11,632 nt of DNA from Saprospiraceae bacterium (lineage in GTDB: Bacteria; Bacteroidota; Bacteroidia; Chitinophagales; Saprospiraceae), in NCBI GenBank assembly GCA_013002625.1, contig JABDJE010000365.1, positions 1-11,632 of the forward strand, written 5' to 3'. Positions 1-6,310 of this stretch are shown here, one piece after another. Below the pieces are notes generated by a model. The model was not told where the DNA came from. It saw only the letters and a list, made by a program, of their open reading frames with translations, and did no database searches. Position numbers and translations under genes: made by a program. Within the stretch, counting starts at the first letter, position 1. Each line of letters opens with the position of its first letter.

Positions 1-40
1 CAAATAAATATCCCGATGCACATGTCGAGGATTTGAGATT

Positions 41-766
41 CTAATCTTCTACGACCAAATGGGCAACTTCATCTAAGTTCCAATCGATGACCAGACCTTC
101 TGCCAATCTTTGGGCAATGGTTTTACCATACAGGTATTCACAAAGGTAAAGTGCAGCCTCGAATGACTTTGCACCTCCTGCCGAAGTAATAAACTTACCA
201 TCGTGTACAAATAGAACGTTGTCCCGAATATCCAATTCCGGATACTTTTGGCGCATAAGTTCAATATCTGATGGAAATGTTGTGGCAACTACGTTGTTGA
301 GCAAGCCGGCTTCAGCTAACACGAATGCACCATCACAATGACTGGTAACGAATTCAGAATTCTTAGCTACTTTTCTTACCCAATTCATCATAATCGTATC
401 TTCAAGATCACTATCCAGATGGTGTTCAGCGCTGGGTATTACCAGAATGTCTATTGAGGGTATGCTATCATGCAAATAATGAAAGTCGGGTATCAGGCGA
501 ATGCCTTCAAAACTTGTAACCACATCTTCGTTCTTTGCCACTGTAAAAACATTCATTGGTTTAATGGAATCCCGAAATCGTGTGTGGTGGAAAATGTCAA
601 ATGGTGCTGTAAGTTCAGTATTATATACGCCATCCATAATCAGAAAGGCTACATTATAGGCATCTTCCATCAGATAAGGTGTATACTTCACATTTGTTGA
701 TTCTGAAGCCTCCTGACAAGCTGAGCATAACAGAATTAATGTGAAAAATATTATAAGGATTCGCAT
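41..766 (-). CDS. Exported DJ-1/PfpI-family (class I glutamine amidotransferase-like fold) putative lipoprotein
   Basis: The 241-residue product starts with a short hydrophobic signal sequence ending LLCSAC, which would make Cys17 the lipidated residue; Cys at -3 of the lipobox is unusual, so lipidation is likely but not certain. From about residue 36 to the end it follows the DJ-1/PfpI domain, closest in feel to the amidase-like half of GlxA/AraC-type regulators and isonitrile hydratases. The first strand and turn (VAFLIMDGVYNTELTAPFDI) place Glu51 at the conserved acidic position. The nucleophile elbow is TSHCDGAFVLAEAGLL with Cys144, and ITSAGGAKSFEAALYL matches the family's C-terminal helix motif. 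There is no DNA-binding domain, so it is not a regulator as it stands. Most relatives are cytoplasmic, which makes the export signal notable. The substrate cannot be told from sequence. The start codon lies only 13 nt past the U-run of an upstream terminator. Confidence 0.85.
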   Translation of the reverse strand: MRILIIFFTLILLCSACQEASESTNVKYTPYLMEDAYNVAFLIMDGVYNTELTAPFDIFHHTRFRDSIKPMNVFTVAKNEDVVTSFEGIRLIPDFHYLHDSIPSIDILVIPSAEHHLDSDLEDTIMMNWVRKVAKNSEFVTSHCDGAFVLAEAGLLNNVVATTFPSDIELMRQKYPELDIRDNVLFVHDGKFITSAGGAKSFEAALYLCEYLYGKTIAQRLAEGLVIDWNLDEVAHLVVED

Positions 767-778
767 GATCTAAAATAC

Positions 779-806
779 AAAAAACCCTTACCTCTTTAGG
801 TAAGGG
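779..806 (-). terminator. Intrinsic terminator after the unknown lipoprotein gene
   Basis: A perfect 9-bp stem (CCCTTACCT at 785-793, AGGTAAGGG at 798-806) with a 4-nt loop is flanked by six A residues at 779-784. Read on the minus strand this is a GC-containing hairpin followed directly by six U, the classic intrinsic terminator form. It begins 28 nt past the stop codon of the lipoprotein gene at 834-2003 and ends 13 nt before the start codon of the DJ-1-like gene. It could therefore also act as an attenuator for that downstream gene. Confidence 0.8.
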
Positions 807-833
807 CCTTTCCATGATAGTGCCAATAATCAT

Positions 834-2003
834 TTAGACATTCAATTCCGATAGAATGTCTTTAAATGACCATTTTAGTTTTTCACTGGCATCCAGAATC
901 ATGCTGTAGTCATCTGGAAATGCCAATGGGTGTCTTTTGAGTGATCTTCTGGATTTGTCACACAGCGCCTTGCGGTTTCCTCTGAACCAACTGCTGAAAT
1001 CGTTGAACACAGCTTCCACTGATATCGCTTCCTTCTCCAGGACTGCAGCTGTTTTGACATTTTCAAATATCAGGTAACCCGATACAAAAGCGCGTTTATC
1101 TCTTGTAACTTCTGTAACCTCAGCTCTAATGGTTTTAAATCGATCAACTTTGATATCGTTACCAGAAGTATCCTTTTTAACATTACCGTTTTCATCAAGT
1201 AAATACCTCCATCCATCCTTCACTTTCTTTTCATCAACATGGTGTTCGATTATCTCTCTTTCAGGACTCACATCCACAACATCAATGACCAACTTTGCTA
1301 CATAATCTATATCGATGCCTTCATGATTTAAATGATATTCTTTCCATCGTGAATTCAATGAAAACACATTGATCGAGCGCATCATTTCATCAAACTCAAT
1401 TGGCATAAGCGTAGCAGAAGCATTATCGATATCGAGTAGAATATGGGTTTTACCCAAGGCTAAGGCCTCATTCATAAGGACATCAGCATCTTTATAATTG
1501 GATTTGTAATAGTCTATCTGACGCAATGCACTAAATGCATCTCTGGCTGCGTATCTATCACCATTTCGTGCAGATTCCAATAATGCAGTCGCATTTGTGT
1601 AATGAAAATCACTGGCACCCTCAGAGGCTTCAGCTAATATATTATTCACCTTCACAAATGTAAATCGAGCTTCATATCCATCCTTACTGATTAAAGGCAG
1701 AAAAGAGGCAATACGGTTTTGACGGGCCTTCATTCGTGTAGCTATATCGTATATCAAATCCCAGTTTTCTGGATTGTTATACCCATCGTAGAAGGCAATC
1801 ATGTCCATGTCCTTCTTAGTAATTTTAGTAAAGGCACGTTCTAAACCTTTTACATACTTGGTTTTTTTGTTCTTTTTTCCTGCCAGTTTTTCAGCTGCAA
1901 ATATGATTGCTTCATCATACTGGCCATTGTCTACCATTTTTTCGATGGAACGGCAAGAAGCGATTAATGTCAGTGCTAGTGTGAAGTAGATTAATTTTTT
2001 CAT
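834..2003 (-). CDS. Putative lipoprotein of unknown function, conserved-looking Bacteroidota type
   Basis: From the start chosen here the product has 389 residues and begins MKKLIYFTLALTLIASC, a textbook lipoprotein signal with lipobox IASC and lipid-bearing Cys17. An in-frame ATG at 2060 would add 19 residues (through FFA) ahead of the signal peptide and hide it, so the internal start is preferred. Residues about 20-185 are helical and hold short repeat-like pieces (NGQYDEAIIFAAEKLAG, ARNGDRYAARDAFSALRQI) that resemble TPR-type helical hairpins. The second half looks beta-rich, with a charged hairpin around residues 255-290 (VDEKKVKDGWRYLLDENGN). A C-terminal segment contains a basic stretch (DKSRRSLKRHP). 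I know of no assigned function. It likely sits in the periplasm or outer membrane. It lies downstream of lptC across a 324-bp gap and is followed by a strong terminator, so it is probably a separate transcription unit. Confidence 0.8.
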   Translation of the reverse strand: MKKLIYFTLALTLIASCRSIEKMVDNGQYDEAIIFAAEKLAGKKNKKTKYVKGLERAFTKITKKDMDMIAFYDGYNNPENWDLIYDIATRMKARQNRIASFLPLISKDGYEARFTFVKVNNILAEASEGASDFHYTNATALLESARNGDRYAARDAFSALRQIDYYKSNYKDADVLMNEALALGKTHILLDIDNASATLMPIEFDEMMRSINVFSLNSRWKEYHLNHEGIDIDYVAKLVIDVVDVSPEREIIEHHVDEKKVKDGWRYLLDENGNVKKDTSGNDIKVDRFKTIRAEVTEVTRDKRAFVSGYLIFENVKTAAVLEKEAISVEAVFNDFSSWFRGNRKALCDKSRRSLKRHPLAFPDDYSMILDASEKLKWSFKDILSELNV

Positions 2004-2122
2004 GGCAAAGAATTTAGGATTAACAATGCGTTGTTCGATTCCTAATTCTTCTTGAAGCAAACTTTGATGTGGATGCGGTCAGGAGTATATAGGAATCTCT
2101 TAAGAGGATGATGGAAGAAAGA

Positions 2123-2137
2123 CTGTAAGAGTTACAG
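2123..2137. repeat. Perfect short inverted repeat upstream of the lipoprotein gene
   Basis: CTGTAA-GAG-TTACAG has two perfectly complementary 6-bp arms around 3 nt, about 120 bp upstream of the lipoprotein start at 2003. It is too short and has no U-run, so it is not a terminator. An operator-like protein site is possible, but a chance occurrence in an AT-rich gap cannot be excluded. Confidence 0.35.
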
Positions 2138-2201
2138 AGGTATTTGCTTTTAGGAAATGCTTAACTGACTTGTTGTGGGAGTGTTAAGAAAATCGAAAAA
2201 A

Positions 2202-2215
2202 GAATAAGGAATAAG
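2202..2215. repeat. Tandem heptamer GAATAAG x2
   Basis: GAATAAG occurs twice head to tail, continuing into GAGG. It is a minimal two-copy short tandem repeat of period 7 in noncoding DNA. A second period-7 repeat occurs at 7760-7780 in another intergenic gap. Confidence 0.5.
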
Positions 2216-2327
2216 GAGGTGGATTATTGAATATAGAGGTACAATATGAAGTGAACAGAATGTAATTAGAAAGAAATTATGTGAAAGGAGAACTTAAAAT
2301 AAAAACAAATGAACTTAACACTTTATT

Positions 2328-2891
2328 CTACTTAATATCTTTAGTGTACTCTTCGATGTTCTTAATGCCTGAAAATCGTTTTTTGATTTCAAATCTTGTG
2401 AATTCCTGATCGGCGCGGAAACCAAACCCAATGCTTGTATCACCAAGTGCAGGTTGTGTTATCTTGACCAGTTTATTGGTATACAATTCTTCTTCAATTT
2501 CATCCCAAACCAATTCGTCTGTTTCAAGTTTTTCATTGCGCTTGTTGTATAACACAACGTTTTCCTTCACGATAATTTTGCTTTCTGCATCTTTTCTTAA
2601 GGCATAGTCAGCTTCAAGCCAGCTTTTGGGCCTTTGATAATTATCAAGAAATTCAACGACCAGTCCTGCAGGAAACTCGTCATAAGATTCGCCCTGGTGC
2701 GTATATCGATTCATTTCTGGTCCTTTGACTATAACTCTAACCATTCCTGAATCCGAATATATCATTTCAATATTTCGTGCTTTTTCAATTTTGATATTTG
2801 AATCAGGAATGATGCGCTCGATATCTGTCATCTCATTAGTACAACTTGAAATGAAAAGGTATGAAATGATTATAGCGCAGAGATATTTCAT
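2328..2891 (-). CDS. lptC: LPS export ABC transporter periplasmic protein LptC (lipoprotein form)
   Basis: LptC bridges the inner-membrane LptBFG transporter to periplasmic LptA and passes lipopolysaccharide along its beta-jellyroll. The 187-residue product is the usual length. It begins with a hydrophobic signal ending FISSC, so Cys17 is probably lipidated; Escherichia coli LptC instead has an uncleaved N-terminal helix. The OstA/LptC domain spans about residues 34-170. Recognisable blocks are the start strand ARNIEMIYSDSGMVRV (38-53), KGPEMNRY (56-63), EFPAGLVVEFLD (72-83), ADYALRKDAESKIIVKENVV (94-113), LETDELVWDE (122-131) and GFGFRADQEF (155-164). The start overlaps the end of the upstream secreted-protein gene by ATGA, implying translational coupling. 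No other lpt gene is in the window. Confidence 0.9.
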   Translation of the reverse strand: MKYLCAIIISYLFISSCTNEMTDIERIIPDSNIKIEKARNIEMIYSDSGMVRVIVKGPEMNRYTHQGESYDEFPAGLVVEFLDNYQRPKSWLEADYALRKDAESKIIVKENVVLYNKRNEKLETDELVWDEIEEELYTNKLVKITQPALGDTSIGFGFRADQEFTRFEIKKRFSGIKNIEEYTKDIK

Positions 2892-5038
2892 CGAAGTACG
2901 GTTACATCCCCTGCATAAGATAAAATTTCACCATCAATAAATCTGATTTTAGCGTACCAGACAAAGACTCCTGGGTTAACAAACTCGACAACTGAATTGG
3001 GATCGTTGGTACCAAATCTTCCATCCCAACCGGACGCAGGGTCATTTGGAATGACGCCCCTTTCAATATAAATCAAGTTACCCCAGCGATCGAAAATGCA
3101 TAGTTCCTCTATTTCTTCTGCTTGAGGGCCAAGTCCAAGTCTGAAAACACTGTTGAGGTCCTGTGTGGTGGGAGTAATTACATTAGGTGAGTATAGAGGT
3201 CTTATAATATTTGTGGTCACAGTAATTTGATCTTGAGCGGTACATCCTGCGGCATCTATAATTGTGACGGTATATGTAGTTGTACCAGGAGATACCACAT
3301 TAGGGTTGAGGCAATCGACCAATTCTGAATCTGGACAATCCAGGCCTTCTTCTGGATCCCAACTCACGGTAACATCCGTAGTGGAGGGAGAATAGGTCGC
3401 AAATATTTCACCAGTAAATCCCAGATCTACTGTAATGTCAGGGCCTGCATTAATCATCAATGGCGGTGGTTCATCGATTGTGATCGTTTGTGTAATCTCG
3501 CATCCCTTAATATCCTGAACAGTTATATCATAAGTTCCAGCAGGTAGATCTGCGAATTGAGGACTGGGTTGAAACGATTCACCATTAATGCTGTAACTGT
3601 ATTCCGGGGCACCGCTTATTCCTTGAGCCAAAATAAGTCCTTCAGGTATCCCATTGCAAATAAGGTCCTGACCTTCCAGGTCTATGTCTAAAGTAGAAGT
3701 ATCAGCACAGCAAGGTTCAACGTATATGTCGATAATTTTAGTAACAATGCAGCCTCTGGATGACTCTACGGTAAGTGCTATTGATTTTTCACCAAAAGAT
3801 TCATAAAGTATTTCATGTGGTCCTTCGCCAAATTCAATCTGAGGCAATGCACCTTTCCCAAAGTTCCAAGAGTAGGCTACAATTGAATCGGTCAAGGAAT
3901 TTGAAAGGTTGGTCACATCGATGCGTTTGTCGCACTCAAAATCATTTAGCGTGACTAGATCAAAATCGGGTTCTGGTCCAAGGAAGGTGCCTGTTCCTCC
4001 AAAATTGATAGAAAAGCCTAAGCCTGATCTTGAAAAATTCATAACCACTAAAGCATAGGATTTCCCAGCTTCCATTTGAATGGCAGAGACAAAATTATCA
4101 TCTATCTGTGGGGGCACGCCCTGGCCCGTTCCGATACCTACACAAGGATCATTTTGAAAACAACCTGCATCCTCTTCAAAATCGTTAGACGCCAGGTTTA
4201 AACCTGTTGGGCCATTACAGATTTGCCACACGTTAAAATTACAACCTCCATTTTCTCCCGATGCCATACATCGGATCATTTCTTTATTATCACAATCATC
4301 CAGTCCACCCGGTAATTCAAATACTGCAAAATCGAGATCGTCTGACTCAAGGCCGGGTATATAATTGTTGGGGGTTAATGTAACAGTGAGCGTTCCTGGA
4401 TCCTTACATGTCCATTTATACCAAGCTGAAGCGAACTCAGAACTGAGACAGTTGGCTTGAAAATCATCCAATTCCGTATCATCTTCACCTTCCGAGTTCA
4501 GGTTTTGAACCGAGAAGGAAGATTTATCGCACAAAACGACAGCCTGGTCACAATCTGATTCCGGGGAGGGGGGTGCGATGAAATCATTAATACATAATTT
4601 AAAGGTACCCTCATTAAATTGTGATTCAATGAATAAATAGTAAACCTGACCTATGGTCAGACCGGTTACTGTCAACTCATCATTTTGAGCGTTTAAGCCA
4701 GGCGAACATTCAACATAAATTAAGTTGTTACAACTGCCTGTAAAAAGGGCCATTTTGGGAACACCCAATGATCCAAAAGGATTTGCTGAAAATAATTGAA
4801 TCAATACTGCAGGTTCTGTAGGCGTGAATGAGAACCATACGCCGTTGGCGTAATTGAGAAAGCAATTATCCGGAAATGCCGGATCACTGGTGGCGCCCAC
4901 ATTCGTGAATTCCATATCATCAGAACAATAATTATCGACATTTGGAATATTGATGGCTCCAAGGCAATCATCATTGCTTGGCTGCGCTGCTAAAACGCAA
5001 GCTAAAAGAAGGAATATGGCTGTAAACGTTTGCTTCAT
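2888..5038 (-). CDS. Large secreted multidomain protein with type B T9SS (gliding-motility-associated) C-terminal domain
   Basis: The 716-residue product has a Sec signal peptide cleaved near residue 18 (LACVLAAQ, an A-x-A-like site). Two cysteine-rich modules follow, about 21-150 (opening NDDCLGAINI) and 160-350 (opening SDCDQAVVLCD); both look like beta-sandwich adhesion-type repeats. Residues about 360-443 form a PKD-like module (VAYSWNFGKG). Residues about 450-525 form a SprB-type repeat (YSYSINGESFQPSP, DLPAGTYDITVQD, GCE). Residues about 530-610 form another Ig/PKD-like module (AGPDITVDLG, TTTYTVTIIDAAGC). The last 100 residues match the gliding-motility-associated sorting domain: SPNVITPT, ELCIFDRWGNLIY, GWDGR, NPGVFVWYAKI and the terminal AGDVTVLR. 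This domain directs export through the type IX system to the surface or medium. The mature part has about 26 cysteines, suggesting disulfides. Its ligand is unknown. No PorP/SprF-like partner gene lies beside it; lptC overlaps its end. Confidence 0.88.
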   Translation of the reverse strand: MKQTFTAIFLLLACVLAAQPSNDDCLGAINIPNVDNYCSDDMEFTNVGATSDPAFPDNCFLNYANGVWFSFTPTEPAVLIQLFSANPFGSLGVPKMALFTGSCNNLIYVECSPGLNAQNDELTVTGLTIGQVYYLFIESQFNEGTFKLCINDFIAPPSPESDCDQAVVLCDKSSFSVQNLNSEGEDDTELDDFQANCLSSEFASAWYKWTCKDPGTLTVTLTPNNYIPGLESDDLDFAVFELPGGLDDCDNKEMIRCMASGENGGCNFNVWQICNGPTGLNLASNDFEEDAGCFQNDPCVGIGTGQGVPPQIDDNFVSAIQMEAGKSYALVVMNFSRSGLGFSINFGGTGTFLGPEPDFDLVTLNDFECDKRIDVTNLSNSLTDSIVAYSWNFGKGALPQIEFGEGPHEILYESFGEKSIALTVESSRGCIVTKIIDIYVEPCCADTSTLDIDLEGQDLICNGIPEGLILAQGISGAPEYSYSINGESFQPSPQFADLPAGTYDITVQDIKGCEITQTITIDEPPPLMINAGPDITVDLGFTGEIFATYSPSTTDVTVSWDPEEGLDCPDSELVDCLNPNVVSPGTTTYTVTIIDAAGCTAQDQITVTTNIIRPLYSPNVITPTTQDLNSVFRLGLGPQAEEIEELCIFDRWGNLIYIERGVIPNDPASGWDGRFGTNDPNSVVEFVNPGVFVWYAKIRFIDGEILSYAGDVTVLR

Positions 5039-5142
5039 GATTCTTACCTACTTTAACAAGATACCATAAGAAAAGATTATGTCCCTTATCTTAAAATATA
5101 TTTAAAAGTCTAGCGGACAATCTTCTAGTAATATTCATATCA

Positions 5143-5150
5143 TAAATTTG
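5143..5150 (+). promoter_or_regulatory. Candidate Bacteroidota -7 element upstream of purS-rsmI
   Basis: TAAATTTG fits the Bacteroidota -7 consensus TAnnTTTG exactly and lies 100 bp upstream of the purS start, within the 212-bp divergent gap (5039-5250). No clear TTG -33 element sits at the expected distance, so the call rests on the -7 box alone. In the same gap, for the divergent secreted-protein/lptC transcript, only an imperfect box was found (TATCTTG, minus strand, 5057-5063). A transcript starting here would have a leader of roughly 95 nt. Confidence 0.4.
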
Positions 5151-5250
5151 GCAATTAGGCATTTAGATGTCAATTTTACGCAATCTTAGTTAAATGAGGA
5201 CGATATATCTGTCTTCAGGGAGAATTCAACAATATAAAAAGCCATTTTAA

Positions 5251-5502
5251 ATGAAATTTATCGCACACATCAACATAATGCCACACAAAGAATTACTTGA
5301 TCCCCAAGGAAAAACTGTGGCAAAAAGTCTTGAAAAAATTAATGTTTCGGGCGTAGAAGATGTAAGAATTGGAAAACATATTCATATTACCCTGGAAGCA
5401 GATTCAAAAGAATCCGCTGAAACCAAAGTTGATAATGCTTGCAAGAAATTGCTTGCAAATGTAATTATGGAGAAATATGACTTCACATTAAGTGAAGCTT
5501 AA
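5251..5502 (+). CDS. purS: Phosphoribosylformylglycinamidine synthase subunit PurS
   Basis: PurS is the small subunit of the three-part FGAM synthase (PurS, PurQ, PurL). That enzyme converts FGAR, glutamine and ATP to FGAM in step four of purine synthesis; PurS dimers help hold the glutaminase and synthetase subunits together. The 83-residue length is typical. Diagnostic blocks are HINIMPHKELLDPQGKTVAKSL (split as 6-15 and 16-27), the central VEDVRIGKHI (35-44) and the C-terminal ACKKLLANVIMEKYDF (63-78). It starts at ATG without a visible Shine-Dalgarno sequence, as is common in this phylum. rsmI begins 2 nt after its stop, so the two are almost surely co-transcribed although their functions are unrelated. 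A free PurS implies a short-form PurL and a separate PurQ elsewhere in the genome. Confidence 0.93.
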   Translation: MKFIAHINIMPHKELLDPQGKTVAKSLEKINVSGVEDVRIGKHIHITLEADSKESAETKVDNACKKLLANVIMEKYDFTLSEA

Positions 5503-5504
5503 TC

Positions 5505-6179
5505 ATGTTATTTCTTGTTCCGACACCTATTGGGAATCTTGAGGACATCACATTGCGAGCCATAAGTGTACTTCAATCTGTATCACTCATTCTGGCAGAA
5601 GACACACGCAATAGTGGTAAGCTATTGAAACATTTCAATATTGAAACTCGTATGATGTCATTTCACAGTCATAATGAGCATCACAAACTGGAAAAGGTCA
5701 TCGATCATTTGAAGTCTGGAGATGATATTGCCCTGATTAGTGATGCCGGAACACCTGGTATTTCAGATCCAGGCTATTTACTTGTTAGAGCCGCTATCCA
5801 AAATGACATTGCATTAACTTGTTTGCCTGGACCTACAGCTGTAATTCCTGCCATAGTTATGTCGGGTATACCATGTGATAAATTCTTTTTTGAAGGATTT
5901 TTACCGCATAAAAAGGGAAAACAAAGCCGGATAGATTTTTTGTTGAGTCTTAATACGCCTTTTGTATTGTACGAGTCTCCTCATCGTGTAATTAAAACAT
6001 TGCATAAGATTCTGGAAAGGAGTGGGGAGGATCGAAATGCTTGTGTTGTAAGAGAAATAAGCAAACTTCATGAAGAACCCATTCGAGGATCGATATCTGA
6101 AATAATTTCGAATCTTGAAGACCGCCAAAGTATAAAAGGAGAGATCGTTATTATCATTGGCGGAGGCACGTCTAAATAA
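5505..6179 (+). CDS. rsmI: 16S rRNA (cytidine1402-2'-O)-methyltransferase RsmI
   Basis: RsmI is the SAM-dependent enzyme that 2'-O-methylates C1402 in the decoding centre of 16S rRNA, acting with RsmH on the same nucleotide. The product has 224 residues and carries the tetrapyrrole-methylase fold signatures: PTPIGNLEDIT (6-16), AEDTRNSGKLL (31-41), ALISDAGTPGISDPGYLLV (76-94), LPGPTAVIPAIVMSG (107-121), YESPHR (156-161) and the final strand KGEIVIII (211-218). It is shorter than the E. coli enzyme (286 residues) and stops right after the catalytic domain, so it lacks the C-terminal extension found in longer homologues. The gene follows purS by 2 nt and is probably translated from the same message. 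Confidence 0.93.
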   Translation: MLFLVPTPIGNLEDITLRAISVLQSVSLILAEDTRNSGKLLKHFNIETRMMSFHSHNEHHKLEKVIDHLKSGDDIALISDAGTPGISDPGYLLVRAAIQNDIALTCLPGPTAVIPAIVMSGIPCDKFFFEGFLPHKKGKQSRIDFLLSLNTPFVLYESPHRVIKTLHKILERSGEDRNACVVREISKLHEEPIRGSISEIISNLEDRQSIKGEIVIIIGGGTSK

Positions 6180-6204
6180 TTTTAAATTAAAGATTTATAT
6201 TCTT

Positions 6205-6226
6205 GCAGTTAATCTTTTTAAACTGC
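6205..6226 (+). other. Weak hairpin after rsmI
   Basis: GCAGTT (6205-6210) pairs with AACTGC (6221-6226) around a 10-nt T-rich loop, 25 nt past the rsmI stop. There is no clean U-run after it, only a short TTTT further on, so it is at best a poor terminator. The rest of the 131-bp gap (6180-6310) is AT-rich, with a candidate promoter at its right end. Confidence 0.25.
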
Positions 6227-6289
6227 TGCCAAATTTTACTAAACTTGCTGCTTGAATCATTAAGGATCAAGCCTAAAGTTGATTTTTAT

Positions 6290-6297
6290 TAACTTTG
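6290..6297 (+). promoter_or_regulatory. Candidate -7 element for the phosphatase-superfamily gene
   Basis: TAACTTTG is an exact match to the Bacteroidota -7 box TAnnTTTG and lies 13 bp before the ATG at 6311. Transcription starting a few bases downstream would give a very short leader of under 10 nt. No convincing TTG at the usual -33 distance is seen. The purine-rich AGAGGAAGA at 6301-6309 could serve as a ribosome binding site if the real transcript starts further upstream. Confidence 0.4.
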
Positions 6298-6310
6298 TAT
6301 AAGAGGAAGA

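Larger units (their letters stand above)
2004..2327. other. Gene-free 324-bp stretch between lptC and the lipoprotein gene
   Basis: No open frame of useful length is present on either strand. The stretch from about 2090 to 2300 is strikingly purine-rich on the plus strand, so pyrimidine-rich in the minus-strand transcript. It holds a perfect 6-bp inverted repeat (2123-2137), a looser inverted repeat CTTAAC/GTTAAG (2160-2165 with 2183-2188), a tandem heptamer (2202-2215) and a 5-bp hairpin AACAA/TTGTT (2022-2035) just ahead of the lipoprotein start. No exact TAnnTTTG motif is found on the minus strand, and no hairpin plus U-run follows lptC. It must contain the lipoprotein gene's promoter if the two genes are not co-transcribed. 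Confidence 0.6.

Noticed and set aside
779..806. Hairpin as a terminator for plus-strand transcription
   Set aside because: On the plus strand the run after the stem is GCCTTTCC, not a U-run, and no plus-strand gene lies upstream; the six-base run is only on the minus-strand side.
2004..2060. Upstream in-frame ATG at 2060 as the start of the unknown lipoprotein
   Set aside because: It would place 19 residues before a complete lipoprotein signal peptide; the ATG at 2003 gives a normal lipoprotein start.
5901..6128. 75-codon open frame on the minus strand inside rsmI
   Set aside because: It lies wholly within conserved RsmI motifs on the other strand, and its product has no recognisable domain or signal.
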